A DNA stretch of 64,000 nt from Bog-473 sp963791995 (GTDB lineage Bacteria; Actinomycetota; Acidimicrobiia; Acidimicrobiales; RAAP-2), in the NCBI GenBank assembly GCA_963791995.1, contig CAWBUQ010000004.1:186001-250000 (forward strand), given 5' to 3'. Positions 1-10,549 of the stretch are shown here, piece by piece; within the stretch, counting starts at the first letter, position 1, and each line of letters opens with the position of its first letter. The notes under the pieces were generated by a model. It was not told the DNA's origin and did not search any database. It was given only the letters and a program-made list of their open reading frames with translations. Made by a program: the position numbers and the translations under genes.

Positions 1-656
1 GGCGACGGGGATGGAGACGGTGTACCCGGTCTCGTGCTGGGCGGCGGCCCCGGCGGGCAGGGCACTGAAGGACACGGTGCCGATCGTCGTCCCGCTGGCA
101 GCGGCGTGTTGCATGCTGGCCTCGAGCGTCGGACCGGCGAGGGCGTTCATGCATTGCGTGGTGCGCGCGCTGTCGACCGCCGCGTACTCGGCCCGTGCGG
201 CCGCCGCCGACGGGAAGACCGACACGCTGTCCTCGACGCCGAGCTGCTTGTCAGCGTCGGTGAAGTTGGGACTCTCGACCTTGGTCGGCGCGAGCTCGGC
301 GGTGCGGGTTCCGACACCGACGCAGCGGGCCAGCGGTGCCGACCACGGCGACATGCGCACCGGTGCCGGCGCCGCGGCGCCGGCGAGCCAACCGGCGGGG
401 AGGTCGGCGAGCTGCAGCAGCGCACGCCGCCCGCGGCGGCGCTCCGTGGTGGCACCGGCAACGTGGTGGTGGTCCTCGGTGAACCGGTCGTCGATGACGC
501 AGCGTGCGGTGACGGATGGCCGGCGACGGGCGTCACCGAGAGCGCGGCGCCCCGGGTGATGCTGCCGACGGCCCCTGCGACCGCCGAGACCACGAAGATC
601 GCGGCGAACGTGCACAGGACGGCGCGCCGCCCGTGGTTCCTCCCTGTCTGGGCCAT
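1..656 (-). CDS. Secreted or membrane-anchored protein, tandem paralogue 1 (partial, frameshifted)
   Basis: Not assignable to a named family. The start is the ATG at 656. A hydrophobic segment at about residues 12-34 suggests a signal peptide or anchor, followed by a Thr/Pro-rich linker. The frame changes near position 440. The downstream frame then stays open to the window edge, so the C-terminus is missing. That part aligns by eye with the neighbouring gene at 798-1526. Shared marks are a hydrophobic-Leu-Pro-(A/S)-Gly-Trp stretch, a Cys-(V/L)-Gly motif, a Val-Ser-Val-Phe motif, a later Cys and a Gly-(Y/F)-Thr-Val-Ser motif. The two conserved Cys could form an extracytoplasmic disulfide (inference). 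Function unknown. Confidence 0.6.
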
Positions 657-797
657 TGCTGACCTCCTGCCTCCATGGGCGTGCCTGCCAACGGGGCCAC
701 AGGGATCCCGGGACGCACATCGCCCTCCCGACAGGAAACGGCCGTGGGGCGCCCGCCTTACGGGGGCGCTTGATTCCTCAGGCTCGCCGGGTGGCGC

Positions 798-1526
798 TCA
801 GGTGCGGCCGTAGGCGACGGAGGCGAGGTGCCGCGTCGTCGAGCTGGAGATGGGGGTTCCGACGGAAGTCAGCGAGAGCTGGCTGCCCAGCGTGCCGCGG
901 ACCATGGTCACGACGGTCACGGCGGACGGGAGCGAGGTGCCCTGGGAGGTGGCGGTGAAGGAGACGGTGAATCCCGAGCTGTGCGGCACCAGGGCCGAGG
1001 GGCTGACCGCGGTGACCGTGGCCTTCCCGAGGGTCACGCCGCTGCCGGCCGCCCCGGCGAGCTCGGACTTGGCCGGCCCCTGGAACAGGGAGGTCAGGCA
1101 GGCCGGCACCTTGGAGTTGGAGATCGCCCCGTACTGCTGATTGGCCTGCTTGGTCGACCGGAAGACGCTCACGTTGTCCTGGACGAACTGGGTCCCACCC
1201 GAGTTCTGGAAGGTCGGGCTGGTGGCCGAGGGGGTGTTGACGTTCACCACCTTCTGGGGGACCCCGAGGCAGGCGGCGAGCTGGTTCTCGCCCGGGAAGG
1301 AGCTGGTCGAGCTCCCGCTGGTGGTGACCGACCCCTGGCTGGTCCAGCCCGAGGGAAAGTCGGACTTCACCAAGAGCGCCTTCTTGGCGTTGACCAGACC
1401 ACTGCTCTGGGCGGCCGAGGCCGATCCGGCGGCGGCGGCGCCGAAGACCAGGCCGGCAACGGCGAGCACGGCGCCGCCCAAGGCGGCCCGTCGGAGCCAG
1501 GTGCGCAGAAGCGCTGTCGCGATCAT
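798..1526 (-). CDS. Secreted protein of unknown function, tandem paralogue 2
   Basis: A 242-residue protein with a clear signal peptide: Arg-rich start, hydrophobic run at about residues 15-30, then an Ala-Ser-Ala type cleavage site near residue 38. The mature part is Ser/Thr-rich with two Cys (the C-L-G-V-P and A-C-L-T motifs) and no recognisable catalytic motif. It is the intact sister of the gene at 1-656 and is read in the same direction, so the pair is a tandem duplication, probably co-transcribed away from groES. It resembles the sensor-like exported domains common in actinobacteria, but I cannot name a family. Confidence 0.75.
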   Translation of the reverse strand: MIATALLRTWLRRAALGGAVLAVAGLVFGAAAAGSASAAQSSGLVNAKKALLVKSDFPSGWTSQGSVTTSGSSTSSFPGENQLAACLGVPQKVVNVNTPSATSPTFQNSGGTQFVQDNVSVFRSTKQANQQYGAISNSKVPACLTSLFQGPAKSELAGAAGSGVTLGKATVTAVSPSALVPHSSGFTVSFTATSQGTSLPSAVTVVTMVRGTLGSQLSLTSVGTPISSSTTRHLASVAYGRT

Positions 1527-1741
1527 GGGTCTCTCCTCAAGAGGTCAGGGGATAGGTCGAAGGGTACGAGCGGGTACGAGATTGTCTCGGCAGATGGAGC
1601 CCTGCGCTACAGCGAGTGCTCCCCGAGCCCCGCCAGGGCCATTGCCAGAGGCCCGATTCGTGCCTCACCATAGAGTCTGGGCCGGGTCGGCGTGGGGCAC
1701 GGCGACCCGCCCTGTTGCCAGTCCCGTCTGCGCCCGCTACT

Positions 1742-1768
1742 CTGGCACTCACAAGCCGAGAGTGCTAA
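1742..1768 (+). promoter_or_regulatory. CIRCE operator (HrcA site) upstream of groES
   Basis: The left arm CTGGCACTC (1742-1750), a 9-base spacer and the right arm GAGTGCTAA (1760-1768) match the CIRCE consensus arms. The right arm is perfect and the left has two differences. The site lies 25 bases before the groES start. CIRCE is the binding site of the heat-shock repressor HrcA, so groES-groEL is very likely HrcA-regulated. hrcA itself is not in the window. Confidence 0.93.
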
Positions 1769-1793
1769 CGAGTGCCAAGGAGGCCCTTCCCAC

Positions 1794-2087
1794 ATGCCGA
1801 AGCTGCAGCCCCTCGATGACCGGATCGTCGTCCGTCCCGGCGAGTCCGAGGAGACCACCGCTTCTGGTCTGGTCATCCCCGACACCGCCAAGGAGAAGCC
1901 CCAGCAGGGTGAGGTGATCGCCGTGGGCCCGGGCCGTCGCTCCGAGGACACGGGCGAGCTGATCCCCGTCGACGTCGCCGTGGGCGACACCGTCGTCTAC
2001 TCCAAGTACGGCGGCACCGAGATCACCGTCGAGGGCGAGGACCTGCTCATCCTCTCCAGCCGCGACGTCCTGGCCAAGCTGGCCTGA
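1794..2087 (+). CDS. groS: Co-chaperonin GroES
   Basis: A 97-residue Hsp10 that caps the GroEL ring during ATP-driven folding in the cytoplasm. It has the usual length and the family marks: the start P-K-L-Q-P-L-D-D-R-I-V-V, a mobile loop with E-E-T-T-A-S-G-L-V-I-P, and G-E-V-I-A-V-G-P-G. The start at 1794 follows AAGGAGG at 1777-1783. It is directly behind the CIRCE operator and 115 bases before groEL in the same direction, so the two form a heat-shock operon. Confidence 0.98.
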   Translation: MPKLQPLDDRIVVRPGESEETTASGLVIPDTAKEKPQQGEVIAVGPGRRSEDTGELIPVDVAVGDTVVYSKYGGTEITVEGEDLLILSSRDVLAKLA

Positions 2088-2202
2088 GACCCCGGTCTGC
2101 CCGCCGCCCCGGTGACACCCGGGCCGGCGCGGTGACCTCCCCACATCCCGATCACCAGCGAGTCCCCGCCCGAGGTGGGCTCGAGAGGAGTTCCATTCAG
2201 TC

Positions 2203-3846
<1,644 letters not shown>

Positions 3847-3876
3847 CTCGCTGCACCGCAGCGGATTTTGGACGCA

Positions 3877-3903
3877 GGTGGCCGGGCCAGGTGCCCGGCC
3901 ACC
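3877..3903 (+). terminator. Strong hairpin after groEL
   Basis: An 11-bp perfect stem (GGTGGCCGGGC pairing with GCCCGGCCACC) with a 5-base loop begins 31 bases after the groEL stop. There is no T-run behind it, which is usual for GC-rich actinobacterial terminators. Probably ends the groESL transcript or protects its 3' end. Confidence 0.65.
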
Positions 3904-3978
3904 GGCACGTCCCGGATCTCGTGGGGGTGACACGTCGACGTGATCGCGCACCGATACGCTTGAGGGCGTGTCGGGCTT

Positions 3979-4006
3979 CGTGGCCGGGTCCTCGGACCCG
4001 GCCACG
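3979..4006 (+). terminator. Second hairpin downstream of groEL
   Basis: A near-continuous 13-bp inverted repeat (CGTGGCCGGGTCC with GGACCCGGCCACG) leaving only a 2-base centre, so the real loop must be larger. It shares the core GTGGCCGGG with the hairpin at 3877 and lies 75 bases beyond it. A backup terminator is the simplest reading. Confidence 0.5.
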
Positions 4007-4336
4007 GCGCGTTGGGAACCACTGAACTCTGCATCTCCGCTTGCGATCGGCGCATGAGCGCGTTCTGGCCCGCAAGCGCCGCAAGCGCCGCGCAACTGTG
4101 GTGTGACCCGCTCGTGTCGCCGCGCCGTGCCCGGTGACGACGCGCCGGCGCGGTGAGAGGCGGGCGCGGGGACACCGAACGCTCACACAAGGTTTGCCTG
4201 CACGCGGTTGAACCGTCACTGGTGATCTCCAGAAGATGCAGGGGTGGGCGCGTGGCCCACGGCCCGGTCACTCCGGTCGCGTCGGGAGCGCTCCGAGTGA
4301 TGTGCCCGGGCTCCGGGATGGCAAGAGGAGTGGTGC

Positions 4337-6589
4337 ATGACCTTGTTCCGCGGGAAGCGACGCGTTCTCCTGTCCGTCGGTGCGCTGACGGTGATCCTGT
4401 TCGGTGGGCTCTCCGCGACGTCGGCGGTGACGGCTGCGCCGAGTGGCTCGGGCGCGGCGGAGGGGCCGGGTGGTCCGGGTGGTCCGAACATGTCGATCAG
4501 CAGCACGGGGCTGGCGCCGGGGTCGATCAAGCACGTGTGGCTGATCATCCTCGAGAACAAGTCCTACGACGCCACCTTCACCGGGCTCAACCAGAATTCC
4601 TATCTGTGGAAGGACCTGCCGGCGCAGGGTGCGCTCCTCACCAACTACTACGGCACCGGGCACTCGAGCATGGACAACTACCTCTCCGTGGTCTCGGGAC
4701 AGGCGCCGTCCGAGGACGTGCAGGACGACTGCTCGACAACGGACAACCTGTTGAACCTCAACTCGGGGATCGAGACCGCGGGGGGCTCGCTCGCCGCCAA
4801 CACCAACTACGGCCAGGTCCTCTCCAAGAGCGGCCCCAACGTGTCCTTGGGCCAGAACGGCTGCACCCTCCCCACCAACGTCCCGACGCTCTTCAACCAG
4901 CTCAACGCGGCCGGACAGACCTGGAAGGACTACGACCAGGACCTGGGCGGTGAGCAGAACTACCTCCAGCATCCCGACACGCCGTTCCAGTCCGGGACCG
5001 TGCCCGGCCGTGAGGACGCGTCGTGCGGCGGGGCCGGCATCGCGGCCAACAACGCGAACACCGACCCGCTGAACCTGAGCACCCCGCCCGGCGGCGCCGT
5101 CACCAGCTTCACCGGCGCCCAGAGCGCGTCGTCCGGCGGTACCGACTACGTCGACCAGTACGTCGCCAAGCACAACCCCGTCCCGTGGTTCGAGTCGCTC
5201 ACCGGCCAGCAGAACGCCAGCGGGCCGGCGACGCCTCCCCTCAACGAGCCCGCCAACGGCGGTACCAACTGCGACGCCAACCACGTCGTCAACCTCGACA
5301 ACCCGACGACCGGTCTGGTCGCCGACCTCAAGAACAACACGGTGCCCGCCTTCAGTTGGATCACGCCGGACAACTGCAGCGACGCCCATGACGCCGTGTG
5401 CAAGGGGAACAACCTCTCGGGCGCGTTCAACGCCAACGGATCGCCGAACTACGAGACGTCGACCCCCTACGGCTACGACCCCGAGACGGTTCCTCCGGTC
5501 AACCAGACCGGCGGGCTCTACGCTTCCGACCTCTTCCTCGAGTACTACATCCCGCTCATTGAGCAGTCGCAGGCCTTCCGCCAGGGTGGGCTGATCGACA
5601 TCACGTTCGACGAAGGGTTTCCGCCGTTCACCTACAGCGGCAACAGCTTCACCGACGAACCCACGTCGGGTCCGGGCCAGCCGGCGAACGCCCCGACCTT
5701 CGGGAAGCCGGGCACGACGGCACCGGGTGCGGACTCCATCTACGGCGCGTACGGAATTCAGAACGACGCCGCCGGCGAGAACATCAACGGCAAGAACATC
5801 CCGGCCGAGCCGACTGGCCCGAACTCGACGCTGCAGACCGACGGGGTGGGCAACCAGCTCGACCCCGGGCCGGGCAACAACTCGAACATCGACCGGCCAC
5901 CGGCCTGCACGTCCATCAGCCCGACGCCTACACCGGCGGGGTGCGTGCCGGGCATCGTGCGCGGCGGATCGGGGAACTCGCCCGGTGCACGGAGCGACAC
6001 GGTGACGACCACTGCCGGCTCGAACGTGATCACCGACCCCTCCATCGTGGCCGACGACACCGGGCGCGCGGTGACGGGATCGGGGATACCCGCCAACTCG
6101 TTCGTCGGCGCGGTCACCAACACGGGCCCCCTGTTCCCCACCACGAGCTCGGGCGCGGTCAGCACCGCGGAGTTCCAGCTGGTGGACCAATCGGGCAACC
6201 CGGTGGCCCTCGGGACCAGTGGCAGCCAGGCCATCACGCTCAGTGCGGAAGGCGCCCCGGGCTTGTTGACCAGCGGCGAGACGCCCGACCCGCTCTACGA
6301 CGCCAGTGACCCCACACCGGGTGGCGGTGACACGGGCAGCGTGCTCATCAGTCCGTTCATCCGCCCGGGCACGGTGTCGAACGTCTTCTACAACCACTAC
6401 AGCTGGCTCGCTACCATGGAAGACATCTTCGGCGTGTCCTCCGGTCACGACTGGACGCCGCTGTCGCCAGGTGCGGGGACGGTCTCGGGCGGTCTCGACG
6501 GCCAGGGCCACCTCGGGTACGCGGCGCAGCCCGGCCTGCGCCCCTTCGGTCCCGACGTCTTCACCGACGCCCGGGGCTACGGGCACTAG
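4337..6589 (+). CDS. Secreted phosphoesterase (phospholipase C / acid phosphatase family) with an inserted beta-type module
   Basis: A 750-residue exported hydrolase, probably acting on phosphate esters outside the cell. The N-terminus has a signal peptide (about residues 1-34). The family motif I-I-L-E-N-K-S-Y-D lies near residue 70, with E and N as typical metal ligands. G-H-S-S-M-D-N-Y follows near residue 113 and D-I-T-F-D-E-G near 420-427. These are hallmarks of the phosphoesterase family (PF04185 type). Unusually, residues about 554-638 carry an inserted module with D-x-G-R-A-V-T-G-x-G-I-P-A, a pattern seen in small beta-modules of secreted and phage proteins. The family motif N-H-Y-S-W-L-A-T-M-E-D resumes near residue 685. 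The stop overlaps the GTG start of the next gene. Confidence 0.88.
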   Translation: MTLFRGKRRVLLSVGALTVILFGGLSATSAVTAAPSGSGAAEGPGGPGGPNMSISSTGLAPGSIKHVWLIILENKSYDATFTGLNQNSYLWKDLPAQGALLTNYYGTGHSSMDNYLSVVSGQAPSEDVQDDCSTTDNLLNLNSGIETAGGSLAANTNYGQVLSKSGPNVSLGQNGCTLPTNVPTLFNQLNAAGQTWKDYDQDLGGEQNYLQHPDTPFQSGTVPGREDASCGGAGIAANNANTDPLNLSTPPGGAVTSFTGAQSASSGGTDYVDQYVAKHNPVPWFESLTGQQNASGPATPPLNEPANGGTNCDANHVVNLDNPTTGLVADLKNNTVPAFSWITPDNCSDAHDAVCKGNNLSGAFNANGSPNYETSTPYGYDPETVPPVNQTGGLYASDLFLEYYIPLIEQSQAFRQGGLIDITFDEGFPPFTYSGNSFTDEPTSGPGQPANAPTFGKPGTTAPGADSIYGAYGIQNDAAGENINGKNIPAEPTGPNSTLQTDGVGNQLDPGPGNNSNIDRPPACTSISPTPTPAGCVPGIVRGGSGNSPGARSDTVTTTAGSNVITDPSIVADDTGRAVTGSGIPANSFVGAVTNTGPLFPTTSSGAVSTAEFQLVDQSGNPVALGTSGSQAITLSAEGAPGLLTSGETPDPLYDASDPTPGGGDTGSVLISPFIRPGTVSNVFYNHYSWLATMEDIFGVSSGHDWTPLSPGAGTVSGGLDGQGHLGYAAQPGLRPFGPDVFTDARGYGH

Positions 6590-7213
6590 TGGGGGTCACG
6601 CGTCGCTGCTGCGCTGGCTCCATTGTGGCCTCGGTGGTCGCGTCGACCGTCGTGGTCGCAGCCGGTGCCATCGCAGTGAGCGGGCCGGCGGGAGCCAGCG
6701 CCGGGCGCGGCGCGAGTGGCGTGCACGGAGCCCGGGCCGGCGGACTGGTGGGCTACCCCTCGTTCCTGCCAGCGAAGACGCTGCACTACGACGGCGACGC
6801 CCAGCTCACCGGGACGGCACGCCGCCCCGCGGTGACCTCACAGGGCGACCCGGTCCGCGTGCGTCGCGCCCCGTTGGTCGGTGGTCGCGGTGGTGAGCGG
6901 ACCTGAGGTTCCCGGGGAGGGCCTGCCCTACCAGGCGCCGACGACGACGTGTACCTGGACCGTGACGCTGTCGAAGGCCACCGGGCCGGTGCCCGTCGAC
7001 GTGGCGGACTTCAACAGCATCGACGACACCGGACAGGTCTTCCACCCCGCGCTCGTGTCAGGTCAACCGGACCCGCCGGCTGTTCTCGAGCCGGGCCAGA
7101 CGACCACTTTCGAGCTCCGGGTCGCCGAGCGGGCGGCCGAGGGCCTGATGCGGTGGGCTCCCGACGGCCGGCACATCGTGGCCAAGTGGGACTTCGTCGT
7201 CGAGAACGACTGA
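6589..7213 (+). CDS. Small secreted protein downstream of the phosphoesterase (frameshifted)
   Basis: About 207 residues after correcting one extra base near 6880. The GTG start at 6589 overlaps the preceding stop (TAGTG), so the gene is translationally coupled to the phosphoesterase. The N-terminus has a signal peptide ending near the motif A-G-A-S-A. The C-terminal half, from about residue 98, is a likely beta-sandwich with the pattern F-x-P-x-L-x-x-G and L-E-P-G-Q-T-T-T-F-E-L. That pattern resembles the DUF4352/copper-chaperone-like exported folds (inference). Probably an accessory protein of the phosphatase. Function unknown. Confidence 0.65.
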
Positions 7214-7304
7214 CCCGGGCGACCGGCCCGCGCCTGTCGCGTTCAGAGGGGTCACGGGCGCGGTACCTCGGAGATGACGGGCGCAGGTCGAGCTCACCGA
7301 TAGC

Positions 7305-8081
7305 GTGACCACGATGTCCCGCCCGGTGCCGCCGCAGGTGATCCCACGCCCGCCCACGTGGCGCCCGGGCGCGCCCGCCCCGTGGGCGGATGTCGCGCTG
7401 GTCGTCCGGACGGGGCTGAGCCTCGATCGCGTGATTGGCGCGCTCGAGGCCGGGGGTCAGTGCGGACCGGTCCCGGACCACATCGGCCCTGACCACATGT
7501 TCGGCGCGGCGGTCGTGGTGAACGAGAGCACGATGCAGGCCCCCCCGCACGTCAACGCGGCCGTCCTGGCCGTGCTCTTCGAGGAGGCGGGTGAGTCACG
7601 GGTGGTCCTGACCCGTCGATCATCGAGGTTGCGCACGCACCGTGGCGAGGTCAGCTTCCCCGGCGGGCGGATCGAGGAGGGCGAAGGTCCGTGGCAGGCG
7701 GCCATGCGCGAGGCGTCCGAAGAGGTGGATCTCGACCCGGCCCTGGTCACGGCTGTCGGGTGGATCAATCCCGTGATGACCCTGGTCTCGGCGTCCTTGA
7801 TCATGCCGGTGCTGGCCACGGTCGAGGCCCGGCCGACGCTGGTGGCCAACCCGGCGGAGGTGGAGCGAATATTCGACGTCACCCTGGCCGAGCTGGCCGA
7901 TCCAGCCGTCTTCCACGAGGAACGCTGGAGCGTTCCCGGTCGCGCCGTCGCCGGTAGCGCCGACGACTCCTTCCCGGTCTGGTTCTTCGAGGTGTCCGGA
8001 GAGATGATCTGGGGCGCCACGGCGCGCATGCTCTATGAGTTGCTCAGCATCGTCCTGACGCAGGTCCGCCCGTCGTCGTGA
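7305..8081 (+). CDS. Nudix hydrolase, probable CoA pyrophosphatase type
   Basis: A 258-residue protein that likely hydrolyses a nucleoside-diphosphate derivative. The Nudix box lies at about residues 119-143: G-x5-E-x7-R-E-A-S-E-E-V-D-L, with Asp at the position usually held by Gly. The surrounding R-T-H-R-G-E-V-S-F-P-G-G pattern is typical of the NudL/CoA-diphosphatase group. A GTG at 7305 and an ATG at 7314 are both possible starts. The roughly 65 N-terminal residues before the Nudix fold contain no motif I recognise. Stands alone between the secreted pair and a convergent gene. Confidence 0.85.
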   Translation: MTTMSRPVPPQVIPRPPTWRPGAPAPWADVALVVRTGLSLDRVIGALEAGGQCGPVPDHIGPDHMFGAAVVVNESTMQAPPHVNAAVLAVLFEEAGESRVVLTRRSSRLRTHRGEVSFPGGRIEEGEGPWQAAMREASEEVDLDPALVTAVGWINPVMTLVSASLIMPVLATVEARPTLVANPAEVERIFDVTLAELADPAVFHEERWSVPGRAVAGSADDSFPVWFFEVSGEMIWGATARMLYELLSIVLTQVRPSS

Positions 8082-8368
8082 GCGCCGCCGAAGATCAGGC
8101 TGCCGTCGCGTGTGGTCGTCGCAGGACCTGACGGCCGCGGCGCCGGCGCGAGAGCGTGCACCGACGGCGCCGCGTGGAGAGGCGACGAGGCGTGAGTGGA
8201 GTCCGCGGTGGCCAGGGCCGGGACCAGCCATCCGGCCAGGCCGAGGGTGGCGATGCCGAGTCGCTCTCCCAAGCTGTGCGGGGGAGTGGTGCGCCACGAC
8301 AAGGACCGGCTGGGCCGGAGTGCGGATCGAGCCTCTCGGGCCGACTGTCTAATTGCGCTCCTTTGCAA
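8033..8368 (-). CDS. Possible small secreted protein (weak call)
   Basis: An open frame of up to 111 residues, read against the Nudix gene and overlapping its last 49 bases. The middle has a hydrophobic run (G-I-A-T-L-G-L-A-G-W-L-V-P-A-L-A) like a signal peptide. Third codon positions are strongly GC from about 8290 downward, as in real genes here. No homologous family is recognised and the start is unclear. It may also be chance. Confidence 0.25.
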   Translation of the reverse strand: MQRSAIRQSAREARSALRPSRSLSWRTTPPHSLGERLGIATLGLAGWLVPALATADSTHASSPLHAAPSVHALAPAPRPSGPATTTRDGSLIFGGAHDDGRTCVRTMLSNS

Positions 8369-8485
8369 CCCACCACGTCGTCCGTGGACCCGGATCCCCC
8401 CTCTGACCGCCGCGAGTCCGCGATGTTCGGGTCTCGGGAGGTGCGATCCGCACGTTGAGGGATTGTCGGGACGGTGTGCGCGAGT
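8082..8485. other. Gap of about 400 bases
   Basis: Apart from the weak minus-strand reading frame noted at 8033-8368 I see no gene, tRNA or repeat here. Transcription from both sides converges into it (the Nudix gene from the left, the hydratase gene from the right), so a bidirectional terminator would be expected. No clean hairpin was found. Confidence 0.5.
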
Positions 8486-9145
8486 TCAGGAAAACGTCAC
8501 GCAAAGGCGACCCAGGGGCCCGAAATCGACCTGAAGGGTTACGCCCGGGGTGACGGCGATCGGTGCCACCACCGATCCCGCGATGATCCGGTCGCCCGGT
8601 GCCAGCACGGCACCGTGGGTGGCCAGGAAGGAACGGACGAACGAGACGGTGTCGCCGGGGTCCTCGGTGATGCGGCCGTCGGCGACGGTCTCCCCGGGTC
8701 CGTTCCCGCTCGACTGGGTGACGGTGGCCACCATGGCCCAGGGGTCCGCCCCGGGCACCTCGTCGCCGAACACCACGCCACGCTGCCAGATGTTGGCGCC
8801 GAGCGCCGCTTCGATGTCGGGGAAGGGCTCACCGAGGTCGACGAGCTCGAGGGCCGGGGCCAGCCCGCCGACGCCCCCGTCGGGGCCGACCCGGATGGCC
8901 ACTTCGACCTCGACGGCCGGCGCCACCCAGTCCGCGAGCGGCACCGTTGCACCGTCGGCGGTCACACCCGTGTCCACCAGGTAGCCCACCACCGGCTCGC
9001 GCAAGCCGAAGTGCGCCTGGATCGCCGGCGAGTTGAAGCCGATCTTCCAGCCCACCGGTGACGCGCCTGCGGCCAGCTCGGCGTCGCGGCGTGCCAGCAT
9101 GGCGCGCGCCCCACGCGCCACCGCTGCGGGGTCCTGGTCGGGCAT
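8486..9145 (-). CDS. 2-keto-4-pentenoate hydratase family protein
   Basis: A 219-residue protein of the fumarylacetoacetate-hydrolase-like superfamily, related to MhpD/DmpE hydratases that add water to 2-hydroxypenta-2,4-dienoates in aromatic meta-cleavage routes. Support comes from G-W-K-I-G-F-N-S near residue 31, V-E-V-E-V-A-I-R with acidic metal ligands near residue 80, and the C-terminal G-D-x-I-x-x-G-S-V pattern. The ATG at 9145 is preferred over upstream starts that give unlikely sequence. No other meta-cleavage gene is nearby, so the substrate is open. Confidence 0.8.
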   Translation of the reverse strand: MPDQDPAAVARGARAMLARRDAELAAGASPVGWKIGFNSPAIQAHFGLREPVVGYLVDTGVTADGATVPLADWVAPAVEVEVAIRVGPDGGVGGLAPALELVDLGEPFPDIEAALGANIWQRGVVFGDEVPGADPWAMVATVTQSSGNGPGETVADGRITEDPGDTVSFVRSFLATHGAVLAPGDRIIAGSVVAPIAVTPGVTLQVDFGPLGRLCVTFS

Positions 9146-9356
9146 GGTGTGAGTCTGGCACCGGGTCGCCGGGTCCGTCCGCCCGAACGGCTCTGGCGGG
9201 GCCAATTCGGTGCCTCCAGAGAGCCTGGAGCACGGCCGGGGGAGAGTAGGATGAGGGATCGTCGGCGTGTCGGCCCGGCGTTCGCAATGAAGTCGTAAGA
9301 CAGGCCGGTGTGGGTGGTGCGCCGTACCGGCCCACGGATGCCGGAGGTCGTACAGA

Positions 9357-10521
9357 GTGGCTGAGATCGAGATCGGGATCTTCAAGCAGGGACGCAGGGC
9401 CTACGGGTTCGACGACATCGCAATCGTCCCGAGCAGGCGGACAGCGAGACCCCGAGGACGTCGACATCTCCTGGGAGATCGACGCCTACAAGTTCGAGCT
9501 GCCCGTGATGGGCGCGGCCATGGACGGCGTCATGAGCCCGGCCACCGCCATCGAGCTGGGCAAGCTGGGCGGCCTCGGCGTGCTCAACCTCGAGGGACTG
9601 TGGACCCGCTACGAGGACCCGACTTCCCTCTTCGACGAGATCCGCGAGCTCGACGACGAGAAGGCCACGGCCCGGATGCAGCAGATGTACCAGGAGCCGA
9701 TCGTTCCCGAGCTGGTCACGGCGCGCATCCGCCAGATGAAGGAGGCCGGCATCACGACGGCCGCCTCGGTCACCCCCCAGCGCACCGAGACGCTGGCCCC
9801 GGCGATCCTGGCCGCGGAACTGGACCTCTTGGTGATCCAGGGCACCGTGGTCTCGGCCGAGCACGTATCCAAGACCAGCGAGCCGCTCAACCTCAAGCGC
9901 TTCATCCGCGAGTTCGACATCCCGGTGATCGTCGGGGGCTGCGCGTCCTACCAAGCTGGACTCCACCTCATGCGCACCGGCGCCGTGGGCGTGCTGGTCG
10001 GCGTGGGCCCGGGCAATGCCTGCACGACGCGGGGCGTGCTCGGCCTCGGAGTCCCGCAGGCCACGGCCATCGCCGACGTCGCCGGGGCGCGCATGCGCCA
10101 CCTCGACGAGACCGGCGTCTACGTGCACGTCATCGCCGACGGCGGCATGTCCAAGGGTGGCGACATCGCCAAGGCCATCACCTGTGGCGCCGACGCCGTC
10201 ATGCTGGGCTCTCCGCTGTCGTCGGCCTTCGAGGCGCCGGCCCGCGGCTTCCACTGGGGTATGGCCACCTTCCACCCGACCTTGCCGCGCGGCGCCCGGG
10301 TCCGCACGTCGGTGCGCGGCTCGCTCCGCGAGATCCTGCTCGGCCCCGCCCACGAGAACGACGGGCGCATGAACCTGTTCGGCGCGCTGCGCACCGCCAT
10401 GGCGACGTGTGGCTACGAGACCGTCAAGGAGTTCCAGAAGGCCGAGGTGATGGTCGCCCCGTCACTCCAGACCGAAGGGAAGCAGCTGCAGCGTTCGCAG
10501 GGCGTCGGAATGGGTCATTGA
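9357..10521 (+). CDS. guaB3: GuaB3 family IMP dehydrogenase-related protein (one frameshift)
   Basis: About 387 residues after removing one extra base near 9447. The N-terminus from the GTG at 9357 (A-E-I-E-I-G-I-F-K, then D-I-A-I-V-P-S-R-R-T) and the rest (D-P-E-D-V-D-I-S-W onward) are in different frames but fit exactly. It belongs to the IMPDH/GMP-reductase TIM-barrel family. The active-site loop G-P-G-N-A-C-T-T-R with its Cys lies in the second half. The flap region A-D-G-G-M-S-K-G-G-D and A-V-M-L-G-S-P follow. The family has been linked to GMP-reductase-like activity in other bacteria. It sits 28 bases before guaA, as in many actinobacteria. Confidence 0.92.
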
Positions 10522-10549
10522 GCACCGTGACCCCCGTGCGACCGGACCG

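Larger units (their letters stand above)
3847..4336. other. Gap of about 490 bases between groEL and the phosphoesterase gene
   Basis: It holds the two hairpins at 3877-3903 and 3979-4006. The open frames across it have no plausible start with a ribosome-binding site and no recognisable protein, so I call no gene. The right part must carry the promoter of the phosphoesterase gene, but I cannot point to convincing -35 and -10 boxes. Confidence 0.6.

Noticed and set aside
4268..6586. A 772-codon open frame on the minus strand across the phosphoesterase gene
   Set aside because: Arg/Val/Gly-rich translation caused by GC codon bias of the plus-strand gene; no start signal or family motif.
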